From Roseateles violae (GTDB taxonomy: Bacteria; Pseudomonadota; Gammaproteobacteria; Burkholderiales; Burkholderiaceae_C): a stretch of 64,000 nt of DNA. The stretch covers positions 284,457 to 348,456 of the forward strand of contig NZ_JAUHHC010000006.1 in assembly GCF_030410485.1 (NCBI RefSeq), in the 5' to 3' direction. The notes under the pieces are model-generated. The model made no database searches. It was given only the letters and a program-made list of their open reading frames with translations, and was not told where the DNA came from. A program made the translations under genes and the position numbers. This document shows, in pieces, positions 17,804 to 30,560 of this stretch. Position 1 is the stretch's first letter. The number at the start of each line of letters is the position of its first letter.

Positions 17804-18580
17804 TCAGGCGGCTTTCGCCAGAGCGGGAAACACCCGCGTCAGCGGCTTGACTTCCGGCAGCACGTAGACGATGCCGCCGCGCTCGCGGAAGTTGGGCCAC
17901 AGCACCTTCTCGAAGAAGGCCGGCGGCATGTTGATGCAGCCATAGCTGATGCGGTTGTCGGCGGCGGTCGGGGAGGCCAGCCTTTCGGCGCGGCGCTCCT
18001 TGGGGTTGTTCAGGCGCACCCGGTGCATGGAGACGGCGGCGTCGTAATCGACCCAGATCACCTCTTCGTTGTTCGCATTGCGACCCGGCTCGGCCACGAA
18101 GCGGCCGGCCGGCGTCGTGCGCTCCTGCGGCTTGACCTCGGCGATGGGACGGTCGCCGATGCCTTCGACGCTGTCGTCGCCGGCCGCGAAGCCCAGCAGC
18201 ACCGGCGTCTGGCCGCGCAGCCGGCCGCCGGGCTCGAAGACGAAGACGCGCGCGTTCTTCTTGTCCAGGATGGCGAAGAAGCGGCTGCCGTTGTCGCCGG
18301 ATTCGACGACCCAGCGCGCGACGCGCAGCACCGGCTGCGAGGCGCGCTCGCCGTTCATCTCCAGCCGGCGCGTCGGGGCGGCGGGCTGGAGCAGGGCGGG
18401 CGGTGATGGCGCATGGCGAGCCAGCGCAGGCGCATGTGGTGCAGGCCGCGGCGGGCGCAGGGGCGGAACCAGCAGCACCAGCAGCGCCGTGCCGAGCAGC
18501 AGGCCCCGTTTCATGCCGTCCAGCACATCGGCATCGAGCCAGCGACGGGCGGCGATCGCGAGATCCATCGTCCTCATCAT
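17804..18580 (-). CDS. YkuD-like L,D-transpeptidase family protein (paralogue 2)
   Basis: Same family as the adjacent downstream gene: FFAILDKKNARVFVFEPGG, the EPGRN...VIWVDYDAAVSMH block and the catalytic NRISYGC signature. With the start used here the product is 258 residues, with His186 and Cys215. It differs in having a single N-terminal membrane helix (LLLGTALLVLLVPP) followed by a Pro/Ala-rich linker, so it is probably membrane-anchored with the enzyme in the periplasm. The start is uncertain. ATG codons at 18580, 18568 (GAGGA only 3 bases away) and 18514 (just before the membrane helix) are all possible. Confidence 0.75.
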   Translation of the reverse strand: MMRTMDLAIAARRWLDADVLDGMKRGLLLGTALLVLLVPPLRPPRPAPHAPALARHAPSPPALLQPAAPTRRLEMNGERASQPVLRVARWVVESGDNGSRFFAILDKKNARVFVFEPGGRLRGQTPVLLGFAAGDDSVEGIGDRPIAEVKPQERTTPAGRFVAEPGRNANNEEVIWVDYDAAVSMHRVRLNNPKERRAERLASPTAADNRISYGCINMPPAFFEKVLWPNFRERGGIVYVLPEVKPLTRVFPALAKAA

Positions 18581-18602
18581 GGGCTGCCCCCGGACCGAGC
18601 AA

Positions 18603-18633
18603 GCCCCCTGCACGGCAAGCCGCTGCAGGGGGC
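18603..18633 (-). terminator. Hairpin after the Asn/Ser-rich protein gene
   Basis: A 10-base-pair GC-rich inverted repeat (18603-18612 and 18624-18633) encloses a further short stem. Read on the minus strand it follows the stop of the gene ending at 18676 and is trailed by TTGCT. The weak T-run makes it a probable but imperfect terminator. Confidence 0.5.
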
Positions 18634-18675
18634 GGTTGGCGCCTGTCGGCGCTTGTAGCGGCTACTCACCCGATA

Positions 18676-19140
18676 TTAGTTGCGGTCGGCCTGCGGCGCG
18701 CGCTCGGTCGGCACCACCGTCGTCGCGCGGTCGGGCATCGGCGAGGTCGTGTCGCTGCTGTAGCTCGGCGAGCTGCTGTTGTAGCTGGGGCTCGAGCTGC
18801 TGTTCGTGTTGTTGCTCGTGTTGTTGTTCGTGCTGTTGTTCATCGAGTTCGCCTCGGTCGACTGGGTCGCCCGGTCGGCCGGCGGCAGCTGCGTCGTGTC
18901 ATTGGCCTGCGGCTGGGTGTTCTGCCGCTGCAGCGAGCTGTCGGTGCTGGACTGGGCCAACTGGTCGACCGGCTGCTGCTGCATCTGGGCGTCGATCGCC
19001 GCGCGGTCGCGCTCGATCTGCTCGGCCGTCGTCGGGGTGTCGGTGGCCTGCGTCTGGTCCGACTGGGCATAGGCGAGGCCGATGATGCCGACCAGGCTGG
19101 CGGCGGCGATACCGGTGGCAAGAGACTTCGAGGACTTCAT
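18676..19140 (-). CDS. Secreted Gln/Asn/Ser/Thr-rich low-complexity protein, unknown function
   Basis: I do not recognise a family. The 154-residue product has a clean signal peptide (MKSSKSLATGIAAASLVGIIGLAYAQ, cleaved near residue 25). The mature part is intrinsically disordered: a Gln-rich segment (DAQMQQQPVDQLAQ), an Asn/Thr/Ser tract at about residues 99-118, and a duplicated SPSYNSS/SPSYSSD unit. Cysteine is absent. Because Asn codons are uncommon in this GC-rich genome the tract also stands out in the DNA as a GTT-rich stretch on the plus strand. A good AAGGAG precedes the ATG. Envelope stress or peptidoglycan association is only a guess based on the two L,D-transpeptidase genes downstream. 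Confidence 0.7.
   Translation of the reverse strand: MKSSKSLATGIAAASLVGIIGLAYAQSDQTQATDTPTTAEQIERDRAAIDAQMQQQPVDQLAQSSTDSSLQRQNTQPQANDTTQLPPADRATQSTEANSMNNSTNNNTSNNTNSSSSPSYNSSSPSYSSDTTSPMPDRATTVVPTERAPQADRN
18780..18843. repeat. Trinucleotide-like GTT/GCT-rich low-complexity DNA
   Basis: On the plus strand this stretch is built of GTT, GTG and GCT-like triplets. It encodes the Asn/Ser/Thr tract of the gene on the minus strand. Such triplet runs can change length by slippage without shifting the frame. Confidence 0.6.
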
Positions 19141-19388
19141 GAGGTACTCCTTCGGTTCGACCCCCGGCGGGGGCGGTGGGGTGGCTTGGGTCGGCCGGAA
19201 AAGCGGACCGGCTGAGAGTTACTCTAGGCTTGCGTCTTCGGCGCCCTGGTCGGCCTCGGTCGCGGCCGCTTGTAGGACGGCGACTGTTGCGAATTGCTAC
19301 CTGCGGCGGCAGGCAAGACCTGGCGCGCCTGGGCGGGTCGGGCCCATGGGGTGTCGCCGCCGGCGCCGTTCGCCGCTATGCTGGCCGC

Positions 19389-20507
19389 ATGGACGCCGCC
19401 GCGCTGCCGACCCTGGAGACCGAGCCCGGAGCCGATGGCGGCCTGGTCGCCCGGCTGGCCGGCGAATGGACGCTGCTGCCGCTGCGCGAGCGCTTCGAGG
19501 AGCTGGGTGAGCGCGTCGCCGGCCTGGTGCGCGCCGGCACGCAGGACTGGGATCTGCGCGGCCTCAGCCGCCTGGACAATGCCGGCGCGCTGTTGCTGTG
19601 GCAGGCCTGGGGCCGGCAGCAGCCGACGCGGCTGGCCTGGCTGCCCGAGCATGAATCGCTGTTCGCGCAGCTGAGCGTGCCGGGCCTGCCGCGCGTGCGG
19701 CGCCGGCGCATGCCCGAGGGCCTGGCCCGCCTGGGCCCGCAGCTGCTGGCGCTGCTGGACCACCTGCTCGACGCGACGCGGCTGCTGGGGCAACTGGCGC
19801 TGGACGGCCTGCAGCTTGCGCGACAGCCAAGCCTGATCGCCTGGCGCGACATCTCGGCGCATGTCTACCGCACCGGCGCGCAGGCGCTGGGCATCACCGC
19901 CCTGGTCGGCTTCCTGGTCGGCGTGACCCTGTCCTATCTGACCTCGCGCCAGCTGCAGAACTTCGGTGCCGACATCTTCGTCGTCAACATCCTGGGCATC
20001 AGCGTCTGGCGTGAGCTCGGGCCGCTGCTGGCGGCGATTCTGGTGGCCGGGCGCAGCGGCTCGGCGATGACGGCCCAGCTGGGCGTCATGCGGGTTACGC
20101 AGGAGCTCGACGCGCTGTCGGTGATGGGCATCTCGCACACGATCAGGCTGGTGATCCCCAAGCTGCTGGCGCTGGCGGTCTCGCTGCCGCTGATCGTGGT
20201 CTGGACCAGCTGCATGATCCTGCTGGGCGGCATGGTCGCCGCCCAGGCGACCCTGGGACTCGAATACGTGCAGTTCCTGCAGGGCCTGCCGGCGGCGGTG
20301 CCGGCGGCCAATCTGTGGCTGGGCCTGTCCAAGGCGGTGGTGTTCGGCCTGCTGATCGCCTTCGTCGCCTGCCATTTCGGCCTGCGCATCAGGCCCAACA
20401 GCATCAGCCTCGGTGCCGGCACGACCGATGCGGTGGTCAGCTCGATCACCATCGTCATCATCGTCGACGCGATCTTCGCGGTCGCGTTCTCCAGCGTGGG
20501 GCTGTAG
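19389..20507 (+). CDS. MlaE-family ABC lipid-transport permease with N-terminal STAS-like domain
   Basis: The product is 372 residues. Residues 1 to about 100 look like a STAS/MlaB-type domain (WDLRGLSRLDNAGALLLWQAW is the typical anti-sigma-antagonist-like core). Residues about 150-370 are an MlaE permease with the family hallmarks ELGPLLAAILVAGRSGSA and ELDALSVMGI. It therefore combines MlaB and MlaE functions of the phospholipid transport machine at the inner membrane. The operon continues with the ATPase (2 bases later), the MCE protein and a lipoprotein. The start follows the conserved length; upstream in-frame sequence lacks the family pattern. Symbols are not assigned because this may be a second Mla-like locus. 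Confidence 0.85.
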   Translation: MDAAALPTLETEPGADGGLVARLAGEWTLLPLRERFEELGERVAGLVRAGTQDWDLRGLSRLDNAGALLLWQAWGRQQPTRLAWLPEHESLFAQLSVPGLPRVRRRRMPEGLARLGPQLLALLDHLLDATRLLGQLALDGLQLARQPSLIAWRDISAHVYRTGAQALGITALVGFLVGVTLSYLTSRQLQNFGADIFVVNILGISVWRELGPLLAAILVAGRSGSAMTAQLGVMRVTQELDALSVMGISHTIRLVIPKLLALAVSLPLIVVWTSCMILLGGMVAAQATLGLEYVQFLQGLPAAVPAANLWLGLSKAVVFGLLIAFVACHFGLRIRPNSISLGAGTTDAVVSSITIVIIVDAIFAVAFSSVGL

Positions 20508-20509
20508 CG

Positions 20510-21325
20510 ATGGCCGCCGACCAGACAAGCGTGATCGAGGTCCGGGGCGTGACGACCCGGCTCGGCGGCGTCGTCATCCACCGCGATCTGGACCTGACCG
20601 TGCGCGCCGGTGAGGTGCTGGCCCTGATCGGCGGCTCGGGCAGCGGCAAGACCACCCTGCTGCGCCTGATGCTGGGTCTGGAGGTGCCGGCGGCCGGCGA
20701 AGTGCGGGTCTTCGGCCAGCGCCTGGGTGCCTGCGCGGCGGCCGATCTGGCCCAGGTCCGGCACCGCTGGGGCGTGCTGTTCCAGCAGGGCGCGCTGTTC
20801 TCCTCGCTGAGCGTGTTCGACAACGTGGCCTTGCCGCTGCGCGAGCTGAAGGCGCTGCCCAAGGGCCTGATCACCGAACTGGTGATGCGCAAGCTGGCCC
20901 AGGTGGGCCTGGCCGGGGCCGATGCGCTGAAGATGCCGGCCGAGCTGTCCGGCGGTATGGTCAAGCGGGTCTCGCTGGCGCGCGCGCTGATCCTCGACCC
21001 GCAGCTGCTCTTCCTCGACGAGCCGACCGCCGGGCTCGATCCGGCCAGCGCCAAGCAGTTCGTGCAACTGGTCCAGCGCCTGCGCAACGAAATGAAGCTG
21101 ACCGTCGTCATGGTCACCCACGATGTCGACACCCTGTTCGCGCTGGCCGACCGGGTCGCCGTGCTGGCCGAGCAGCGCCTGGTGGCCGTCGGCACACTGG
21201 CCGAGGTGGCGGCCCAGCCGCATCCCTTCATCCGCAACTTCTTCCTCGGCCATGTGGCCGAATGCGCCGAGGACAGCATCCGCAGCTATCGCGAGAGCCT
21301 GACCCGCGCTCCGCTGGCCGCCTGA
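20510..21325 (+). CDS. MlaF-like ABC ATPase
   Basis: This 271-residue ATPase has Walker A GGSGSGKTT (41-49), signature LSGGMVKRVSLARAL, Walker B LLFLDEPTAGLDP and the switch His in VTHD. The sequence SGGMVKR is typical of MlaF, where M-K replaces the usual Q-Q. It powers the STAS-MlaE permease encoded just upstream; the stop of that gene and this ATG are separated by two bases. The C-terminal tail (FLGHVAECAEDSIRSYRES) is longer than in many ABC ATPases and resembles the MlaB-contact tail of MlaF. Located on the cytoplasmic face of the inner membrane. Confidence 0.9.
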   Translation: MAADQTSVIEVRGVTTRLGGVVIHRDLDLTVRAGEVLALIGGSGSGKTTLLRLMLGLEVPAAGEVRVFGQRLGACAAADLAQVRHRWGVLFQQGALFSSLSVFDNVALPLRELKALPKGLITELVMRKLAQVGLAGADALKMPAELSGGMVKRVSLARALILDPQLLFLDEPTAGLDPASAKQFVQLVQRLRNEMKLTVVMVTHDVDTLFALADRVAVLAEQRLVAVGTLAEVAAQPHPFIRNFFLGHVAECAEDSIRSYRESLTRAPLAA

Positions 21326-21334
21326 GGATACGCG

Positions 21335-22291
21335 ATGGAAAACCGCTCCCATGCGCTGGCGACCGGCGCCTTCATCGTGCTACTGGGAGCCGTGCTGGTC
21401 GCGGTGGTCGCCTGGTTTCAGGGCGACCACCGCGAGCTGGCCAGCTACACCGTTCTTGCGCGCCAGGGCGTGCCGGGCCTGAACCTGAAGGCGCCGGTCA
21501 AGCTGCATGGCGTGCCGATCGGCAAGGTGGAGCAGATCGCCTTCGACCCGGCGCAGCCGCGCCAGATCCGGGTCACGATCGAGGTCGAGAAGAGCGCGCC
21601 GGTGACCACGGCCACCTTCGCCCGGCTCGGCTTCCAGGGCATCACCGGCCTGTCCTTCATCGACCTGAGCGATGCCGAGGGCGTGGTCGCGCAGGCGCGG
21701 CCGCCCGAGCTGCCGATCGAGCTGCGGCCCTCGCTGTTCGAGCAGCTGAGCGGCGATGCGCCGCGCCTGATGGCCGGCGTCAACGAGGTGGCGCTGCGTC
21801 TGAACGGCCTGCTCAGCGACGCCAACCAGCGCGAGCTGGCGCGGGCGCTGGCGAATCTGGGCGACGCGTCCAGCAGCGTCGCGCAGCTGGCGCAGTCGCT
21901 GCGGCCGGCCGCCGCCGCGCTGCAGCCGCTGGCCCAGCGCGGTGACCATCTGCTGCTGGAGGCCGAGCGCAGCCTGCAGCGCGTCGACGGCCTGGCCGGC
22001 GAATCGACCCTGCTGGTGCAGGAGCTGCGCCAGCGCTCGCTGGCGCTGGACCAGATGGCCGTCGCGGCGCGGCAGTTGCAGCAGACCACGCAGCGGCTGG
22101 AGCTGGCCCTGGTCGGCGCCAACCGGCTGCGCCAGCAGCCGCTGGTCGACGAGCTGGGCCTGGCCGCGCGCGCGGTCGAGCGCAGCGCGACCGGCCTCGG
22201 CGAGCAGCCGCAAAGCCTGATCTTCGGCCGCGCCCAGGCGGCGCCCGGTCCCGGCGAGCCGGGTTTCGACGCCGGCCGGGGAGGGCGCTGA
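21335..22291 (+). CDS. MlaD-like MCE-domain lipid-transport protein
   Basis: The 318-residue protein has one N-terminal helix (about 7-27), then an MCE domain from about residue 38 to 120 (GVPGLNLKAPVKLHGVPIG, TFARLGFQGITGLSFIDL). A long helical tail with Gln/Leu/Arg repeats follows, as in MlaD/PqiB-like hexamers. It would form a ring in the periplasm that passes lipid to or from the permease. ATG follows the ATPase stop by 9 bases with a GAGGATA ribosome site. The stop codon overlaps the ATG of the lipoprotein gene by one base (TGATG). Confidence 0.9.
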   Translation: MENRSHALATGAFIVLLGAVLVAVVAWFQGDHRELASYTVLARQGVPGLNLKAPVKLHGVPIGKVEQIAFDPAQPRQIRVTIEVEKSAPVTTATFARLGFQGITGLSFIDLSDAEGVVAQARPPELPIELRPSLFEQLSGDAPRLMAGVNEVALRLNGLLSDANQRELARALANLGDASSSVAQLAQSLRPAAAALQPLAQRGDHLLLEAERSLQRVDGLAGESTLLVQELRQRSLALDQMAVAARQLQQTTQRLELALVGANRLRQQPLVDELGLAARAVERSATGLGEQPQSLIFGRAQAAPGPGEPGFDAGRGGR

Positions 22292-22839
22292 TGCTGCCGC
22301 CGCGCCGCCTCGTCTCCCTTCTGCTGCCGGCCCTGGCCGCTTGTTCGCTGGGCCAGCCGCCGGCCTTGCCGGCGCTCTATGAGCTGGGCGCGCCGCCGCC
22401 GCGCAGCGCCGCCGCGGCGGTCGAGCTGCAGCTGCTGGACATCGACGCGCCGAGCTGGATGAACGGCAGCGGCATCGCCTACCGGCTCGACTACCTCGAT
22501 CGCTACCGGCGCGAGTTCTACCGCGACAGCCGCTGGGTCGCGCCGCCGGCGGCGCTGCTGGCCGAACGTCTGCGCCAGCGCGCGGCCTCGCCGACGGCAG
22601 CCGCCCGGCAGCCCCTGCGGCTGGAGCTGGAGGATTGCGTGCAGGTCTTTGCCTCGCCGACGCAGAGCGAGCTGCGGCTCAGCGTGCGGGCCTGGCTGGG
22701 CGAGGGGGCCGGGGCGCGCTTCAGGCGCTTCGAGATCGGCCGGCCCGCCGCGCCGAATGCGGCCGGTGCGGTCGCCGGACTGGCGGCCGCGGCCGACGAG
22801 CTGTTCGAAGGGCTGCAGGCCTGGGCGGCCGAGCGCTGA
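22291..22839 (+). CDS. ABC-type transport auxiliary lipoprotein (PqiC-like)
   Basis: The 182-residue product has a lipoprotein signal ending LAAC, with Cys18 the lipidated residue. The rest fits the ABC-transport auxiliary (DUF330/PqiC) family: YELGAPPPRS near the start and the WMNGSGIAYRLDY block near residue 70, and a C-terminal AAADELFEGLQAW helix. Such lipoproteins sit on the periplasmic face of the outer membrane and pair with MCE proteins. Its ATG overlaps the preceding stop, so it is translationally coupled to the MCE gene. It ends a four-gene operon and is convergent with the J-domain gene. Confidence 0.85.
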   Translation: MLPPRRLVSLLLPALAACSLGQPPALPALYELGAPPPRSAAAAVELQLLDIDAPSWMNGSGIAYRLDYLDRYRREFYRDSRWVAPPAALLAERLRQRAASPTAAARQPLRLELEDCVQVFASPTQSELRLSVRAWLGEGAGARFRRFEIGRPAAPNAAGAVAGLAAAADELFEGLQAWAAER

Positions 22840-22860
22840 CCGGCGGGCCCGGGTGCGGGC

Positions 22861-23715
22861 TCAGTGGGCGCTGCTGCTCGCGCCCATGCGCTCGACGCGC
22901 CGGTGCAGAAAGGCCTGGGCCAGGCCCGAGTCCGGCTGCAGGCGCTGGCCGATATAGAGCTCCTGGCGGCGCTCGGCGATCTGCGCGCGCAGCCGGCTGG
23001 CCATCACCGCCAGCGGATCGAGCTGCTGCGCCTCGGCGGCGGCGATGGCCTGCCACATCTGGTGCATCGCATGTGCCTTCAGCAGCGCCAGATGGGCCTG
23101 GACCACGCGCAGCCGCCCCTGCACCGCCTGCTCGCTGCGGGAGAGCCAGTCGCGCACGGCGTCGGCATTGCCGCCATGGACCTTCAGCGGCTCCTCGCCG
23201 GCCGCCAGCAAGAGGCTTTCGAGCCGCCGGCGGTCGCCGGCCGCGTAGGCCTCATTGACGATCATCATCTGCTGCTCGCGCTGGCGGCGCTCGCGCTCGC
23301 TGGGCGCCAGATCGGGATGCAGGCGCATCGCCGCGCGCCGGTACAGGGTCTTCAGCGTGGGCGGGCCCAGCTCGACCAGGCCGCCCTTGGGCTCGGGCGG
23401 CAGCGGTGCGCCGCCGGGCAGCTGCGGCAGGCGCGGCAGCTCGGTGGCGCGCGGCGGCTTCGGCGAGCGGGCGGCGACGCCGTTGCGGCGCAGCGCCTCG
23501 GCCAGATAGCTGGTCGCGCAGTGCAGTTGCGACTCCAGCGCATCGAGCTCCATGTACAGCGGGCCCAGCAGATCGGTGTAGCGGTCGACGAAGACCTGGA
23601 TCCGGCCGCGCAGCAACGCGAATTCCTGCTCCTGATCGGCCAGGAAGGACTGCAGATCGCGCAGCTGGGAGCGCCGCCGCTCCAGTTCCTGCCGGGTGAT
23701 CGCCGTGTTCATCAT
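22861..23715 (-). CDS. J-domain (DnaJ-like) protein
   Basis: This 284-residue protein has an N-terminal coiled coil (about 1-70, rich in Gln/Glu/Arg) and a Pro-rich linker (about 85-112). A short J-domain follows with the HPD motif at 133-135 inside TLYRRAAMRLHPDLAPS. HPD is the residue triplet by which J-proteins stimulate the Hsp70 ATPase, so interaction with DnaK is likely. The C-terminal part is helical and unassigned. No Gly/Phe region or zinc finger is present, so it is not DnaJ itself. Two adjacent ATG codons start the frame; I use the first. Confidence 0.75.
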   Translation of the reverse strand: MMNTAITRQELERRRSQLRDLQSFLADQEQEFALLRGRIQVFVDRYTDLLGPLYMELDALESQLHCATSYLAEALRRNGVAARSPKPPRATELPRLPQLPGGAPLPPEPKGGLVELGPPTLKTLYRRAAMRLHPDLAPSERERRQREQQMMIVNEAYAAGDRRRLESLLLAAGEEPLKVHGGNADAVRDWLSRSEQAVQGRLRVVQAHLALLKAHAMHQMWQAIAAAEAQQLDPLAVMASRLRAQIAERRQELYIGQRLQPDSGLAQAFLHRRVERMGASSSAH

Positions 23716-23756
23716 GGCCCCATTGTCGGCGCGGATTGCGCGGCCCCAAAGTAGGA

Positions 23757-23776
23757 ACAGCCCGCAAGCGGGCTGT
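23757..23776 (-). terminator. Hairpin downstream of hppA
   Basis: A 9-base-pair inverted repeat (23757-23765 and 23768-23776) with a two-base centre. On the minus strand it is trailed by TTCCTACTTT, so it could end hppA transcription. A second inverted repeat at about 23846-23865 lies between it and the hppA stop. Confidence 0.45.
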
Positions 23777-23877
23777 CTATTCCGTCACGAAAGGGCTTGA
23801 CTCAGCCCGTCCGCTGGCAGGCGGCCGGGCCTTCGTCGGGCGTCAGGCAAGCCGCAGGGCTTGCCCTCGGCCCCGAC

Positions 23878-26064
<2,187 letters not shown>

Positions 26065-26283
26065 GAACATGTCTCCTTGTGTGTATCTGCCGTGTGAATA
26101 AAGGGGACGCCCGTCTCTCAGCGCCAGTGCTGCACGCGATCGATCAGGTCGCTCGCCGCATGCTAAGGGACGCGTTTGACACGGCAATTGATCGTTTACC
26201 AGCGGATTGCCCCCTGTGCGGGCGTCAGGGCGCGGCAAGCTCAGCCGCTAGAATCCGGGTTTCCCCTCGCGTTTCAGAACATC

Positions 26284-26823
26284 ATGAGCCTGCACAACGT
26301 CACGCCCGGCGCCAAGGCGCCCGAACAATTCAACGTGATCATCGAGATCCCGATGAACGCCGATCCGATCAAGTACGAGGTCGACAAGGAAAGCGGCGCG
26401 CTGTTCGTCGATCGCTTCATGACGACGGCCATGCACTACCCCTGCAACTACGGCTATGTGCCGCAGACGCTGTCGGACGATGGCGATCCGGTCGACGTGC
26501 TGGTGATCACGCCCTTCCCGCTGACCCCGGGCGTGGTCGTGACCTGCCGCGCTATCGGCGTGCTGCAGATGGACGACGAGGCCGGCGGCGACGCCAAGCT
26601 GCTGGCCGTGCCGACCAGCAAGATCCTGCCGATGTACGACCACTGGCAGAAGCCCGAGGACGTCAACAAGATGCGCCTCAACGCGATCCAGCATTTCTTC
26701 GAGCACTACAAGGACCTCGAGCCGGGCAAGTGGGTCAAGGTCAAGGGCTGGGAAGGCCCCGAGGCCGCCAAGGCCGAGATCGTTTCCGGCATCGCTGCCT
26801 ACGCGAAGTCGCTGCAGAAATAA
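26284..26823 (+). CDS. ppa: Soluble inorganic pyrophosphatase (family I)
   Basis: The 179-residue enzyme hydrolyses pyrophosphate to phosphate in the cytoplasm, pulling biosynthetic reactions forward. The family I signature is clear: [25 protein letters not shown], with the three metal-binding Asp residues of DGDPVDVL. Other features are [17 protein letters not shown] at the N-terminus and the [19 protein letters not shown] block. The start is set by conserved length; the longer reading has no matching sequence. The gene stands back to back with hppA, so two PPi-removing enzymes share one intergenic region. A strong hairpin follows the stop. Confidence 0.97.
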   Translation: MSLHNVTPGAKAPEQFNVIIEIPMNADPIKYEVDKESGALFVDRFMTTAMHYPCNYGYVPQTLSDDGDPVDVLVITPFPLTPGVVVTCRAIGVLQMDDEAGGDAKLLAVPTSKILPMYDHWQKPEDVNKMRLNAIQHFFEHYKDLEPGKWVKVKGWEGPEAAKAEIVSGIAAYAKSLQK

Positions 26824-26846
26824 TCGCAAGGCCAGGCCTTCGATCG

Positions 26847-26870
26847 AAAGAGCGCCCGCGGGCGCTCTTT
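26847..26870. terminator. Terminator between ppa and the GNAT gene
   Basis: A perfect 24-base palindrome with A-run on the left and T-run on the right (AAAGAGCGCCC ... GGGCGCTCTTTTT). It can end transcripts from both sides, which suits the convergent genes flanking it. Confidence 0.85.
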
Positions 26871-26871
26871 T

Positions 26872-28023
26872 TCATGGCCGCTTGAACGGCCGATGCTCGT
26901 CGAGCTCGTCGATATAGCCGCGCATCGCCTGACCCTCGCGGGCGAGGAAGTCGGCGACGGCGTCGCTGAAGTCCGGGTGCGCCAGCCAATGGCTGGAATG
27001 GGTCTCGACCGGCAGCAGGCCGCGCGCCATCTTGTGTTCGCCCTGTGCGCCGCCCTCGAAGCGGGCATAGCCCTTGGCGATGCACCAGGCCAGCGGCTGG
27101 TAGTAGCAGGCATCGAAATGCAGGCAGGGCACGGGCTCGACGGCGCCCCAGTAGCGGCCGTAGGCCTGGCCGCGTTCCGGATCGAGCGCGATCAGCGAGG
27201 CGGCAATCCGGGTCTGACCCCGCTTGGCGATGAACAGCAGCCAGTGCGCCGCCATGGTCGAGGCCATGCGGCGGAAGAAGTCGCGCGTCAGATAGGGCGT
27301 GCTGTGGTGGGCGCGGTAGGTCAGCTGATAGCAGCGGTAGAAGAAGTCCCAGTCGGCCTCGGTGATCTGCGCGCCCTGCCGCACTTCGAACTCGATGCCG
27401 GCCTCGCGCACGCGGCGCTGCTCCTGCTGGATCTTCTTGCGCTTGTCGCGCTGCAGCGAGGCGAGGAAGTCCTCGAAGCCGGCCCAGCCGGCGTTCTGCC
27501 AGTGGAATTGCACGCCGCTGCGCGCCAGCCAGCCTTGTTCGCCGGCCGCCGCCCGGTCGGCCGCGTCGCCGAACAGCAGATGCGCGGAGGACAGCTCCAG
27601 CCGCTCGGCCAGCAGCTCCAGCCCGCGCATCAGCAGCGCGCGCGAGGGCGCATCGCGCGCCAGCAGCCGGCTGCCCGGCACCGGCGTGAAGGGCACGGCG
27701 ACCAGCAGCTTGGGGTAGTAGTCCAGGCCGTGGCGACGATAGGCATCGGCCCAGGCCCAGTCGAACACATACTCGCCGTAGGAATGGCTCTTCAGATAGG
27801 CCGGGCAGGCGGCCAGCAGCTCGTCGCCGCGCCAGACGCTGGCGAACTGCGCGCGCCAGCCGGTGTCGGCCACGGCCGAGCCCGAGTCGTGCAGCGCCTG
27901 CAGGTACTCGTGGCGCATGAAGGGCGTCGGCGCGTCGGCGCTGGCCAGCAGCGCGTTCCAGGCTTCGGGCGCCAAGGCGGCGGGGTGGTCGTCGACGCGC
28001 AGCGTCGCTTCGTCATTGCTCAT
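26872..28023 (-). CDS. GNAT-like/FemAB-like acyltransferase (DUF482-type, peptidoglycan biosynthesis-like)
   Basis: The 383-residue protein belongs to the group of long GNAT proteins earlier called DUF482. Typical segments are FMRHEYLQALHDSGS, CPAYLKSHSYGEYVFDWAWA, DKRKKIQQEQRRV and HFDACYYQPLAWCIAKG, and a closing GGAQGEHKMARGLLPVETHSSHW. Members are often labelled peptidoglycan biosynthesis or N-acetyltransferase; the true reaction is not established. An N-terminal Met-Ser start (ATG 28023) is used, because the upstream in-frame option is only a TTG. It is divergent from nadE with a 60-base gap. Confidence 0.85.
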   Translation of the reverse strand: MSNDEATLRVDDHPAALAPEAWNALLASADAPTPFMRHEYLQALHDSGSAVADTGWRAQFASVWRGDELLAACPAYLKSHSYGEYVFDWAWADAYRRHGLDYYPKLLVAVPFTPVPGSRLLARDAPSRALLMRGLELLAERLELSSAHLLFGDAADRAAAGEQGWLARSGVQFHWQNAGWAGFEDFLASLQRDKRKKIQQEQRRVREAGIEFEVRQGAQITEADWDFFYRCYQLTYRAHHSTPYLTRDFFRRMASTMAAHWLLFIAKRGQTRIAASLIALDPERGQAYGRYWGAVEPVPCLHFDACYYQPLAWCIAKGYARFEGGAQGEHKMARGLLPVETHSSHWLAHPDFSDAVADFLAREGQAMRGYIDELDEHRPFKRP

Positions 28024-28083
28024 GGATGGAGGCAAATCTTAGGGGCAGACGCAAAGCCGGCGCTTTGATGGCAGGATTCGGTC

Positions 28084-30555
<2,472 letters not shown>

Positions 30556-30560
30556 AGGTT

